Assembly: GCA_027704905.1 (NCBI GenBank)
Contig: CM051021.1
Span: forward strand, 3,874,359-3,938,358
Length of the DNA stretch: 64,000 bases
From: Muraenolepis orangiensis
Taxonomy: Eukaryota; Chordata; Actinopteri; Gadiformes; Muraenolepididae
Direction: 5' to 3'
This document shows, in pieces, positions 42,455 through 53,373 of this stretch (its first letter is position 1; each line of letters begins with the position of its first letter). Position numbers and translations under genes: made by a program. Below the pieces are notes generated by a model. It searched no databases. It had not been told where the DNA came from and saw nothing but the letters and a program-made list of their open reading frames with translations.

Positions 42455-42990
42455 CTTTGACGGTTTTGTTTTGTTGTTGTTTTTACAAAGTTTGTACACT
42501 ACCACTACTACTACACCGCCGTCCGGGCGAGGTACAACCGTTTGCTCCTCACCAGGCTAAGTTTAGCGGCTAGCTCGGTGGCGGCTAACGACGAGGTGAA
42601 AAGGAGGGGGGGGGGTTGAAACGATGGCCACTGAAGGGGGGGGCTTTTTTTCCTCTTTTTCGTATCCCCCCTCACTACGAACCGACACGCGTTATTTATT
42701 ACGTTCCACCTTTTACTCCGGGAGGGGGTGGTGGTGGTGACGGAGGGGGGGGGGGCGGCGGTCTGGTAGTTTAAAACGGCCGCAACAAACAGCTACATTC
42801 ACACGACGGACGACCGACAACTTTTCCCCCAACAAAAACACACGGAGGGGGGGGGGGGGGGGGTCTGAAAACTTTTCCCGAGCCAACGCGGCGTATGACG
42901 TAGACGATGCCCCCCCCCCCTTACGTATGGTTGGACGTACACCCCCCTCTCCCCCACCACAACCAACCAACCAACACCTACACACACACA
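42455..42990 (-). promoter_or_regulatory. dvl2 5' flank / leader region
   Basis: Upstream of the dvl2 ATG is a GC-rich zone with many G runs on plus (C runs on the gene strand), CpG-containing CGGCGG and GGGCGAGG words, and no evident TATA box. This fits a CpG-type promoter. No specific transcription-factor site or start site is claimed. Confidence 0.35.
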
Positions 42991-44098
42991 CACACACGCT
43001 TTTTTGTATGACATAAAAACTCCCGTTATTCCAATACGTGAGGACGGTCCTCACGTATTTCGATGCATGAATGGTTCTTGCACGAACTATGCGTGTTTTC
43101 CGTTCTTGCCGTACTTACTTTTACTTTTCCACAGTATAATTATACATGTTATTCTAAAAGAAAAGCATTGGGTAATCGTTGTTGGTTGGTTGTTATATTT
43201 GCACTAGTAAGTGCAGGACATCGCGACATGGCAGTAATTATCTTGGAGACAGTAAATGTCTGCATATCCTAGACATTTCACACACACTCGCTACCACACA
43301 CACACACACACACACACGTTTAGACTAAACACAATGAGGTTAAGGAAAGGTGAAAGCGGTGCCGCGAACTTTTAGAGAGTTTTGTCACAAGCTTTAAGAA
43401 TGTAATGTAAGTTAATATAGCATGGACGCATGAACATATAGAATCCAGGGGAGCAAACAAGAAACCACTATGTAAGGGTCGTGCATCAAGACCAGAGGGG
43501 GAATGGATCAATTGAAAGGCAATCCAATAATGCATCGCATAGTGCCTTATTATTAATTCATATGCGAATTGACATATATCCATAGCCATCTATGCGCCAT
43601 CTTCAGGGACGTATAGCGCACAGGCGCACGCAAGACCATGCTCCACAGAGGAGCATGGGCATAGTGGCACGTCATAGATAAATAGCACTAGTGAATGAAT
43701 GTTCACCTTTATTATGAATGGATAGAAAGTTTTTCATGTTTGCAAACCTTTACAAACATGCATTGCGTGTGTGTGTGTTATTCACTATATAATATACATG
43801 CAACAATGCGTCCAACCCTTAGCTATAACACAATGTGGGTATCTACAGTTAATATACAGAATAAGTATTTGATATGCTATATGGGGGCTGAATTTACACT
43901 CCAGTTAACCAAAACAAACTTGGAAACCTGGACTTGGAAACGTGAATAAGCACCAGCCAATACAAAATATATTCTTTCAGAATAAGAATTTATTGACATG
44001 AATTAAAAGTATTCATTTTCAAGTGAAGGAACTTACCTGTGGTGCCACCTCTGTGTATTGATTCAGTCTATACATGTTATCTATCAACTCTAACACAC

Positions 44099-44104
44099 TT
44101 TATT
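44099..44104 (-). terminator. Candidate poly(A) signal for the membrane RING gene
   Basis: AATAAA on the minus strand about 50 nt beyond the TAA stop of the RING gene. Another hexamer lies further on near 43994-43989. Position and strand fit; use is not proven. Confidence 0.45.
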
Positions 44105-44153
44105 CTACAAATAAAGAAAAAATATTTATAGTTGACAAACTTGATGAACAAAG

Positions 44154-44834
44154 TTATAAAGCTATATGCGGCCAGATGAACAACCAGAAGACTATAGACA
44201 TGACCCAGGAGGCCACGCACAGCACCGGCACGCACAGCAGAATCACCTTCGGGTGCATCTGCTGCACCCGGAGGCTGACGGTGGGCGGGATGAGGAAGCG
44301 GTGGTGGTGGTTGTCCGTGATGCCGGGCGTCTCCACGGAGAGCACCACGCGCTGGGCCATGGACGCCTGCGGGCGGGGCGCGGCCTGCGGGGACACGGGA
44401 CAGCCGTAGACGGCGTGGCGGGGCAGCCGCGCCAGTATCCGCATGTTGGGGGGCAGGCAGAGGGTGTCGCCGCTCAGCAGGGGGGTGAGGTGGCGGCACA
44501 GGGGGCAGGGGATGGCGGGCAGGCGGTGCTGCACGTCGCACGGGCACAGCTGGATCCTCTGGAGGCACTCGGTGCAGAAGACGTGGAGGCACTCCAGCAT
44601 CCGGGGGCACTTGGTGTACTGGTTGTACTCCTGGTAGCAGATGGGACACTCCACTTCCGGCACATCGGCGGCGCCCGGAGGTACGGGATGGTGTACGGTG
44701 GCCACTGGCTCCCCCTGGTGGGCGGCGGAGGTGGGCACGCCGGTCATGGTGCAGAGGCGGGGAGACAGGGAGGACCACGGGGGTGGACACACCGCTGGGC
44801 TTCTGTCAGAGCTCGTGGCGCAGCCTGTAGACAT
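44154..44834 (-). CDS. Membrane-anchored RING-type E3 ubiquitin ligase, RNF182/183/223/225-like
   Basis: A 226-aa single-exon frame. A C3HC4 RING at about residues 61-115 reads ECPICYQEYNQYTKCPRM, then CLHVFCTECLQ, then CPLCRHLTPLL. The C-terminus has a hydrophobic helix (VILLCVPVLCVASWVMSIVF) followed by WLFIWPHIAL, i.e. a tail anchor with the RING facing the cytosol. That layout is shared by RNF182, RNF183, RNF186, RNF222, RNF223 and RNF225, small ligases mostly on ER, Golgi or endosomal membranes. I cannot choose the orthologue; RNF222 is also on human 17p13.1 but its RING looks less similar. The ATG overlaps a good acceptor (GATGTCTACAG at 44833-44823), so an upstream exon with a different start is possible. 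GC content and codon use are high, unlike the flanking repeats. It has the same orientation as dvl2, 1.7 kb upstream. Confidence 0.85.
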   Translation of the reverse strand: MSTGCATSSDRSPAVCPPPWSSLSPRLCTMTGVPTSAAHQGEPVATVHHPVPPGAADVPEVECPICYQEYNQYTKCPRMLECLHVFCTECLQRIQLCPCDVQHRLPAIPCPLCRHLTPLLSGDTLCLPPNMRILARLPRHAVYGCPVSPQAAPRPQASMAQRVVLSVETPGITDNHHHRFLIPPTVSLRVQQMHPKVILLCVPVLCVASWVMSIVFWLFIWPHIAL

Positions 44835-44904
44835 CAGAAAGATTAGCTGTTATGTCAACAGCAGAGGAGAGGTCGAAAGATAAGATCGGTTGACAGTCTC
44901 TCTA

Positions 44905-44940
<36 letters not shown>

Positions 44941-45165
44941 CCCCTTCCTCCCCTGGGAAATGCGCCTGTTTTTCATCTGAGGTTTAAAAAACTGTGTCTG
45001 AGTCTGTGAGCCATATAGCCTAGCATAATTGATCCATTCAACCAAGTTTGATAAACACACACACACTACCGTGAGGGTCTGGGTAGTTTGTTATAGACTG
45101 TGAGAGAAACGGTGCTAGCTCCCTCTTCCCTCTAGTTACAATCAGTTAAAGTGTCATAGTGTCCC

Positions 45166-46085
45166 TGTAATTCCCTCTCATGCAATGATGACAGCAATGC
45201 GTTCTTTATGATACTGGTAGGATTTATTCAAATCCAGACCGTGAGAACTGTGAAACACACACATGAAATACAATAAATCACAGATCAAACAATAAAAACA
45301 TACATCCATGTTATTTCTACTTCGTCTCTTAGTGTCACATGTCTTTACAATATTGTTAACCAAAATGAACTTAACCTACAAAACACATTAAATCCTTCCG
45401 CAATAATAATAATAATAATAATAAACTCACTTAGCAAACATTTCGTTAGCACTTTAGCTACCTGGCTTGAGCCTACACACAGCTAACAACCACAACACCA
45501 AATGTACCTTATTGGCTGCATGCAATAAGAGAGGAAATTATGGAACTTCACTGACTGAACTGACCGACCGAACTGACTGACTGTGACGGAACTATCTCTT
45601 ATATACAGGCCGTGTTCCATTTCAGAGTCTGCAGCCTAAAAGGCTGCATTTGAAGGCTGCATACGTCACAGCCGCCGCGACAAGGCTGTCCCATTCCGTA
45701 GGCTCCTTCAAATGCAGCCTTCAAATGCAGCCTTAATTTCCCGAATTTGAAGTGTGCATCGATGCACACTTCTGCAGCCTTCGGTGCCAGAATATCCCAG
45801 AATGCATTTCGCACCAACCGAACAGAATTGTGGGCCGTGTTCAATTTCAGGACAGAATTTGAGCCCGGCTAAAAGCAGTTTTAGATCTCGCTGTAGCACT
45901 GTAATTCAGTCACTTTATTAAGTTTTATTATTTTATTACGCGACAATATACCTATGTAGATTATACAGATTTGTTCAGTTTATCCAAATAAAGCCTGTTT
46001 AGAAATATGCTACGGCGATTTCGGAGATGTCGGGAGCCGCATATGGGAAGCGCTGGCGCGGGCCAGCTAGTCTCCCAGGCCGCCA

Positions 46086-46121
<36 letters not shown>

Positions 46122-46222
46122 GTGTGTATATATATATATGTGTGTATATATGTGTGTATATATAGATGTGTATATATATATGTATATGTATATATATATG
46201 TATATATATGTATATGTATATA

Positions 46223-46289
<67 letters not shown>

Positions 46290-46972
46290 CAATAAAGATT
46301 GGTTAATATTGGTGAAGTTATAATTCCTATTTATATATATATATATATATATGTATATTTATATGTATATTTATATATATATTTATATATATATATTAAT
46401 AGGAATTATAACTTCACCAATATTAACCAATCTTTATTTACCCATGGTTCTCTCTTAGCCGAAATAACATCAAACGTCGACGCCGGCGGTGAAACTCCAG
46501 CTCCTTAAGTTCATTAGTTAAAAAGAATACTGAATACAAATCATCCATTTTTAACACGCAATTGATTTTCCTCGTATTATTAAACTCTCAAAAAGAGGCT
46601 TCTAGTTGGACTATCTCCGCGGCTCTGGTCAGCGCGCGACGACGGTGGGCGTGGCGCTTCGTGACGCAGCTGGTGACGCATTCAGGAAGTACTCCGTAGG
46701 CTAGACCGTCCCATTTAACAAGTTTTTGAAGCAGCCTTCGAAGCAGCCTTAAGACTGCAGCCTTCGGATGCAGCCGAAGGATGCAGCCTTAAGGCTGCAG
46801 ACCCTGAAATGGAACACGGCCACAGAGATTTTGACACGCGTGCGTCGGCATAAAACGTCCCCGGAACACTGTGCGCTTCAACCATTAGTTCCGCCCTTAA
46901 TCTACAGCATTTAGGTAGGAACCAAAAACTGGTAGGAACCAAAAACTCAAACTGAACACAGAGGCAGTTACA
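45166..46972 (-). repeat. 3' LTR of the BEL/Pao element, split by a nested transposon
   Basis: LTR sequence runs 45166-45607 and resumes at about 46822-46972. Comparison with the other LTR shows that TATACAGAGATTTT was opened at ACA(G), which is now present on both sides of the insert. Confidence 0.93.
45608..46821. mobile_element. Non-autonomous DNA transposon nested in the BEL 3' LTR
   Basis: About 1.2 kb bounded by GGCCGTGTTCCATTTCAG at the left and its reverse complement at the right, a TIR of about 30 bp with one or two mismatches. Inside are subterminal GCAGCCTTAA/GCAGCCTTCA repeats, a long TA/TATG simple repeat (46108-46400) and a perfect 40-bp palindrome arm pair. The target duplication is 3 or 4 bp (ACA or ACAG), which would fit PIF/Harbinger-ISL2EU-type families better than hAT or Tc1. 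No transposase is encoded; family assignment is inference. Confidence 0.8.
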
Positions 46973-47124
46973 CTCCCACCAAACATATCAATTGTATATG
47001 ATTTTACAATGACTTAGAGCCAACATACTGCATAGAAAGTAAACAAAACTAAATACAATAACTTCGGTCCTTGGCCTCCACAGGAAAGGCCTGGAGGGAG
47101 ACAGATAGAGAGAGAGAAAGAACT

Positions 47125-48225
47125 TCAGTCTGCTTCCACCAGCGTCACTGTCTTATGGATGGGCCTCTCCAGGTGGACAGGTTTAGAGATGCGCTTTCCT
47201 TTCTTATCAAGGGTTGAGTCGCTGATAAGCAACTTAAGTCTTCGTACTCTCCCATCTTTCCCTGGGTACACTTCGATAACCTTCGCCAACCTCCACTGGT
47301 TACGTGGTGTGGCATCATTTTGTAGGAGCACAACGTCATTGACCTTTGCGTTCCTACGATCTTTGGTCCACTTCTGTCTCTGTTGGAGGTTTAGGAGGTA
47401 CTCTTTCTTCCATCTTGTCCAGAAGTGGTTGGATAAGAGTTGAACTCGACGCCATCTTTTGCGGAGGTACAGATCTTCCTTGACGAACTTTCCAGGAGGT
47501 GGAGCGAGGATTGTGGACTTCATGGTCAGGATGTGGTTTGGTGTCAGGGGCTCTGGACTAGCTGCATCATTGAGACAATCAGTGGTCAGAGGTCTGCTGT
47601 TTACAACCGCCATGACTTCATACAGGAACGTTCGCAGAGAGGAGCAGTCAAGTTGTGTGGCTGACTGTTCTAGAATGGACGTCAAGACACTTCTGATGGT
47701 GCGTATTTGTCTTTCCCAGACACCACCCATATGACTTGAAGCAGGGGTGTTCATGATGAACTCGCATCCAAGTTCCTTGAACTCTTCCTGATCCATCTCT
47801 TTCAGTGCTTCATCGAACTCTCGTCTTGCTCCGACGAAGTTTGTCCCTTGATCGCTTCTTATCTGGCGCACTTTTCCACGAATGGCGATGAATGAACGCA
47901 GAGCGTTAATGAAAGCATCCGTGGTCAAGTCGTCGAGCATTTCAATGTGAACAGCCCTGGAACACATGCAGGTAAGTAACAATCCGTAATGCTTTAGCTC
48001 TTTCCTTCTTTCCTTTACGTAGAATGGTCCAAAGCAGTCCATCCCGCAGTAGGTGAATGGAGGAGCTGTTTCCATTCGGTCCTCCGGGAGGTCTGCCATT
48101 CTTTGCTGTTCAGTGCATCTTCTGAACTTCCTGCACATAGTGCACTTGTAGATATGGGATGATACTGCCTTGCTGCAGCCTAGTATCCATATGCCATTGG
48201 ATCGGAGCGCATTCATGGTCATCCC
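47125..48225 (-). CDS. BEL/Pao integrase and C-terminal domain
   Basis: Continues in frame after the TGA. Shows the HHCC partner CTMCRKF, the DDE-type core (YCGMDCFGPF, RSDQGTNFVGA, MGGVWERQIR) and the C-terminal BEL domain (DUF5641 type: VLLQNDATPRNQWRLAKV, VYPGKDGRVRRL). It stops at 47127-47125, about 150 bp before the 3' LTR. The TGA upstream could be a CGA-to-TGA change at a CpG, which is common in methylated vertebrate DNA. Confidence 0.85.
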   Translation of the reverse strand, partial: GMTMNALRSNGIWILGCSKAVSSHIYKCTMCRKFRRCTEQQRMADLPEDRMETAPPFTYCGMDCFGPFYVKERRKELKHYGLLLTCMCSRAVHIEMLDDLTTDAFINALRSFIAIRGKVRQIRSDQGTNFVGARREFDEALKEMDQEEFKELGCEFIMNTPASSHMGGVWERQIRTIRSVLTSILEQSATQLDCSSLRTFLYEVMAVVNSRPLTTDCLNDAASPEPLTPNHILTMKSTILAPPPGKFVKEDLYLRKRWRRVQLLSNHFWTRWKKEYLLNLQQRQKWTKDRRNAKVNDVVLLQNDATPRNQWRLAKVIEVYPGKDGRVRRLKLLISDSTLDKKGKRISKPVHLERPIHKTVTLVEAD

Positions 48226-50910
48226 TCATCCCTGGTGGTGCACTCTCTCATGATAGTGCTTGACGAGTAACACCGACACATGACTGTCTTTTGGAAGGAC
48301 TGCTGGATGCATCACCTGTGGGTCTAAGGTGGCGTGAGTTAAGCGACCTCCAACTCTGAGGACACCTTGCTCATCCAGGAATGGACCTAACCGGTGCAAC
48401 TTATTGGCTCTGCCCTTGACTGGTGTCTCCTTGTGACTCTGGAGTAACTGTATTTCTTGTGAGAAGGTTGCTTCTTGAACCATCTTGATTATGGTCAGCT
48501 CCGCTTCTCTCCTTTCCTCTAAACTGGTGGCTTCACAGGACTTTGGCTTGAGACCTTTAATTTCTTTCACGTGGCGCTGAAGTCTGGCGATAGCTTTCAC
48601 CATTCTGGACCAGTCTGAAAACTTGTGTAAGCGATCTAGTAGCGACCTGACTTCTTTCACCTGGGTGCTGAGAACCTGGGCCTTCTTAAATTCAGGGTCG
48701 TCACTTGCGATCTCTCCCACCTTGACTTCTCCACTTGGTAACTCTTTCTGCCAAAGAAAGTCTGGGCCTGTGAACCAGTTAGAGGATATCAGTTGCTCTG
48801 CTGTGAGACCTCTTGAGGCATGGTCGGCTGGATTCTCTTCCGAAGCCACATACCTCCATTGTGTAGACTCTGTGCTTTGCTTGATGCGTTCTACACGATT
48901 TGCCACAAACACATGAAATCTTCTGGCTTCATTATTGATGTACCCAAGGACAACCCTTGAATCAGTCCAGAAGACTTCTTGTAGGCACTCTATGTCCAGT
49001 TCTTTCTTGAGCATGTCACTGGTGCGGACAGCTACAACTGCTGCTGACAGCTCAAGCCTTGGTATGGTTGTGACCTTAGTAGGGGCAACTCTTGACTTTC
49101 CCATTACTAAGGAACAGTGGACTTCACTTGACGTACTCACTGCTCTGAGGTACGAGCACTCTCCATAGCCCGACACACTGGCATCGGAGAAATGGTGAAG
49201 TTCGTAATGTTGGACCTTGAAGCTTGATGGAACGTAGCATCTTGGAATCTTCACACCAGCCAGATTTTGTAGGTCTTGGAGCCAGCATTCCCACAGAGGT
49301 CGTAAGTCATCAGGTAAGGTGTCATCCCAACTGAGCTTGTCACGACACATCTGCTGCAGGATCTGCTTTCCCACCAGGATGAAGGGCGCCACAAAACCCA
49401 GAGGATCGTATACCGAAGCGACCGTGGACAAGACTCCTCTTCGGGTAAGTGGATTCTCTTTGACGATCACCCTGAACTGGAACTCATCGGAAGACACGCA
49501 CCACTGCACACCGAGTACTCTTTCCATGTGCAGTTCACCCAGTGCCATGTCTTTGTCTCTGGGAGCTTCAGCACACTCTTCTTTTGGGATTGTGGCTAGG
49601 ACTTCCTTACTGTTCGAGATGAACTTATGCAGCCGGAGCTTGCCTGTGCTGCAAAGCTCTCTTGCTTCTTTCACCAGCTGGATTGCTTGGTCTTCAGATG
49701 CTACACTTAACAAACCGTCATCAACGTAAAAGTTCCTTTGGATAAACTTTATGGTCTCTTCACTAAAGTTTCCTCGTCCTTCGGCAGCGATGTGCTTCAG
49801 TCCATAGTTTGCACAGCCAGGTGACGAAGCTGCACCAAACAAGTGGACTTTCATCCGATAGATGGAAGGTTGGTCTTCAAGATTTCCATTGTCCCACCAA
49901 AGAAATCGTAGGTAATCTTGGTCTTCTGCCTTGACATGGAACTGGTGGAACATGCGTTCTGTCACACACGATTGCCACAGGACCTCTTCGGAAGCGATAC
50001 AGAACTCCCACTAAGGTGTTTGTCAACTCTGGACCCGTCAGGAGATAGTCGTTCAAGGATGTCCCTTGGTACTTGGCGGAGCAATCGAAGACAACACGTA
50101 TCTTCCCAGGCTTTTGTGGATGATACACCCCATGATGTGGGATATACCAAGCTGGAGCTTTGTAGATGTCTTTCTCTGGGACCCTTTCTGCATCTCCGCG
50201 GGTTATGGTCCCATCCATGAAGGTCTTGTAGTCTTTGTGGTACTGATCGTTTCTTCTCAACTTCCTTTCTAGGCAATTGAGACGATGGATAGCACAGATC
50301 TTGTTATCAGGTAAGTTAGGCCTTTCCTTCTTGAATGGCAGCGGCATTTCATAATGACCGTCGCTCTTTAACTTGATGCCCTTCTCCATTTTCGACAGGA
50401 ACCTTAGATCCTCTTGAGAGATGGGGCTGGCTTCTGACACTCTTTCAGCGAAGTCAGACTCCAGCATCTTCATGACATCTGCAGGTAACACAACTTCTTT
50501 GATCTGTGTTCTACAGACATAGTGCACTTCACTTGTGAGGTCTGAAGAGGACGGTAGACCTGGCGTCACTTGCTTCACAATGACTTGGTGACTGATTCCG
50601 ATTGTATCTCCATAGTTGAGACACGGGTTACCATATCCCACCACACTCCAGCCCAAGTCTGTTCTCTGAGCAAACGGCTGATGTTCCTCACCAGTCACCA
50701 CTTGTCTTGGAACGAGGGCTTGAGCACAGTTGTAGCCAATTAACAGGCCGACATCACAACTTTGCTGAGAAGCGATCTCATCTGCAATGTGTTCAAGATG
50801 AGGCCATGCCTTCGCTGTCTCTGGTGTGGGAATATGGTCTCTGTTTGCAGGGATAAACTCTCTTGAGTAAGTCACTGGCAGAGTGATTATCTTGTCTGAA
50901 TTGAATCCTC
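48226..50910 (-). CDS. BEL/Pao reverse transcriptase and RNase H region (frameshifted)
   Basis: The first part, 50875-49960, carries RDHIPTPETAKAWPHLEHIA and IRVVFDCSAKYQG, the RT fingers. A frameshift at about 49955-49965 moves to the frame of 49965-48226, with the RT active site FYVDDGLLS, SVYDPLGFVAPF, and RNase H-like segments DASVSGYGECSYL and WTDSRVVLGYI plus EENPADHASRG. It ends at TGA 48228-48226 in the integrase zinc-binding region (HYHERVHHQG). Confidence 0.85.
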
Positions 50911-52109
50911 TTACTTACTAGACTTGTCAGCTTCCAACAGGACACGACTGTGTTTCTTGAAGCCAGTGTGGAGAGCTTTAGCTGAACTGGTTCACCTTTT
51001 GTGTTGAGAGCCTTTGCTGTCTCTTCGAGGATAAAGGTTGTGTCACTTTGTGTATCGAGGAGTGCGTACACCAGAACCTCACGACTTGGCTCACCTGTAG
51101 ATGACACCCACACTGGAACTATTGTGGATGTATGAGTGTCCCCATCATTCTGGATGACTCTAAATGCTGTCGCCTCACGTGATGGTCTCTCTGCCTGGTC
51201 TTGTGGCTGATTATTCTCTCTTTCTTTGTACCTATCACTCTTCCTTGCTCCATCAGGCCTTGTCGACATCCTTTCTTCCTTGGTGCGATCATCATGGAGG
51301 CAAGTTGGATGTCTTCTCTCACAGGTGTCGCAGGTGTTTCTATCTCTACAGTCCTTGGAGCGATGGCCAGCCTTCAGACAGCCGAAACACAAGTTCTTCT
51401 CTTGGACAAACTTAATTCGTTCACTGATTGTCATCTGCATAATCTTGCGACACCTCTGTAGACTGTGTCCTGCCCTCTCACAGAAGACACAGCCTGTGGC
51501 GACGGCTTTCTCATCTGAGCTGGTTGCTAAAACCCTTGCTCCAGGATCTCTGCTCCTGGAACCCTTGTCCAGAATACTTTCCCCTGGCTTCAGAGCATGA
51601 AGAGAGGTTATTGGGTGGCAAGCGATTCTGGCTTCACGTGTGAGGAACTTGACAAACTGGCTGAAGCTCGGGAACATGCGAGTTTCATCCTCTGTGGTCA
51701 TGACCGTCCTACTCCATCTTGAAGTCAGCCAGTCTGGAAGTTTGGAGAGTATTTTCTGGTTCTCGTTGCAATCATTAAGTATTTCAAGACCTCTGACCTG
51801 AGACATGGCAGCCTCACAGCTGCGCAGGAAGTCGGCGAGTTCTTGAAGTTCCACACTGCATTTGGAGCTTATTTTGGGCCATGACTCAATCTTATCTCTG
51901 AAGGCCTTGGCAATGAGGAATGGATTGCCATATCGCTCATCTAGGATGTGCCATGCTGCATAATAGGCTGACTCTGTGCCTAGTAAGAAGTAGCTCTCTA
52001 TGGCCTTCTTGGCAGATCCACCCACGTACTTGCGCAGATAATATATCTTCTCTTCGGCTGGTATGTTCTTCCTGCCAACAAGCGTCTGAAAGGACACCTT
52101 CCAGTCGTT
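50880..52109 (-). CDS. BEL/Pao gag-protease region
   Basis: In the same frame as the upstream region, past its TAA. Contains the conserved capsid-like segment (AEEKIYYLRKYVGGSAKKAI), two CX2CX4HX4C knuckles (CVFCERAGHSLQRC and CFGCLKAGHRSKDC), a further Cys-rich CDTCERRHPTC and a retropepsin motif LLDTQSDTTF. It runs out of frame at a tandem GTAA duplication at about 50911-50920 and then reaches a stop at 50793. Confidence 0.8.
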
Positions 52110-53306
52110 TTATCTGAGTGGGTCGCCATTGAACACTGTAGGTTCAGGTATAGGAATGCGACTTGCACTGATGGCTTCTGCGACCAATCTGACAAGAGCT
52201 GCTGTGCTGTCTTCAGATCTGTCTTCTTGCCTTGTTTGTGATACAGCTCGTGGTGGAGAACGGTGCTGTAATAGGCTAGTTTGAGGCTTGATTTCCACTT
52301 CACTCTTCACAGAGACACGTTGATGGAGAAGCTCATTTACTTCTTCATCTGAGCAGTCACTTCGTTTAGCTGCTTGAGCTGAACATTCGCTCTGCTCATA
52401 CACTTGCTGTCGTGCCTTGGCAGCCTTTAACTTCTTAATAGTTTCCAATCGATTTAGTTCTCTGCGTTTGGCTTCTAGCACTCTTTGTCTTTCTGCAGTT
52501 TCAGCCTCCATCTTGGCTTTTAACTGGGCGGCTTCAGCCTCCATCTTGGCTTTTAACTGGGCGGCTTCAGCCTCCTGTCTCGCTTTAAACTGTGCAGCTT
52601 CAGCTTCAAGTCTTTGAAGTTCTTCAATATGACGCTCTTGCTCTAGCAGGACTTTTAAGGTGGCTTGGTTAGCAGCAACCTCAGCAGCTGCACTTGTTCT
52701 GCTTGCAGAGGAGAATTTAGTGTGGCAAGAGCTGGTGCCTGTCTTGACTGAGGCTACAGACACTATCTCTTCCATGAATTGTTCTTCATGCATTTGACCT
52801 TTAGCCTTTCTTGTGTCTAAAAGGTCCATTGCATTATTACAAATCTTCTTTGTTACTGATTCACAGGTGTCGACTCTGCGACGTGTGTTATGGTCAGGCA
52901 CTTCAATGCGCTTCCAATCGTCATAAACCTCATTCAGACTCCTAGAGGCACTGCATATTTTAGTGACGTGTCCATCCAGCAGGTCGTCTGAGCTCGGTGC
53001 ACACAGCGCTTGGTTAGCTTCTTTAGCAACATTTTTCCACTTCTCATAGACCACACTGAAACGATGTGCAACTTTTCTTATTTGCTCATCATGCAGTTCT
53101 TGACCCTTTCCCGTCAACATGCGGACTCTTTGGCCTCTTCGTGGCTCTTCTGAGGAAGCGGGGTTGCTAACTATTGTGCCTTCTTCCCTTTGTGGTTGCA
53201 CGGTTGTGCTGTCTTCATTTGCACCCTCTTTGTCAGGTGCTTGTGCCTGCATGTCTGTGCAATGTACATCCACAACAACCACACGCTGGCTGCCACTCTC
53301 AGACAT
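52110..53306 (-). CDS. BEL/Pao gag-like N-terminal region (coiled coil)
   Basis: 398 codons from ATG at 53306, ending at an in-frame TAA. The middle has a strongly charged Ala/Glu/Gln-rich heptad region with near-identical EAEAAQLKAK repeats, predicting a long coiled coil. The end reads EPTVFNGDPLR, the start of the domain usual in BEL elements (DUF1759 type). The reading frame simply continues after the stop into the next entry, so the TAA is a nonsense mutation rather than a natural end. Confidence 0.8.
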   Translation of the reverse strand: MSESGSQRVVVVDVHCTDMQAQAPDKEGANEDSTTVQPQREEGTIVSNPASSEEPRRGQRVRMLTGKGQELHDEQIRKVAHRFSVVYEKWKNVAKEANQALCAPSSDDLLDGHVTKICSASRSLNEVYDDWKRIEVPDHNTRRRVDTCESVTKKICNNAMDLLDTRKAKGQMHEEQFMEEIVSVASVKTGTSSCHTKFSSASRTSAAAEVAANQATLKVLLEQERHIEELQRLEAEAAQFKARQEAEAAQLKAKMEAEAAQLKAKMEAETAERQRVLEAKRRELNRLETIKKLKAAKARQQVYEQSECSAQAAKRSDCSDEEVNELLHQRVSVKSEVEIKPQTSLLQHRSPPRAVSQTRQEDRSEDSTAALVRLVAEAISASRIPIPEPTVFNGDPLR

Positions 53307-53373
53307 CTTTACTTGGTTTAATGTTGTTACTCACTGCTTTCTGATGCTGTCTTATGGAGCAGTAAGTTCTCAC

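Noticed and set aside
44166..44846. 226-aa plus-strand frame antisense to the RING gene
   Set aside because: High GC leaves the opposite frame open. Only the minus strand shows the RING cysteine pattern and a membrane helix.
53330..53373. Primer-binding site of the BEL element
   Set aside because: The bases after the 5' LTR do not begin with TGG, and no clear tRNA 3'-end complement was recognised by eye.
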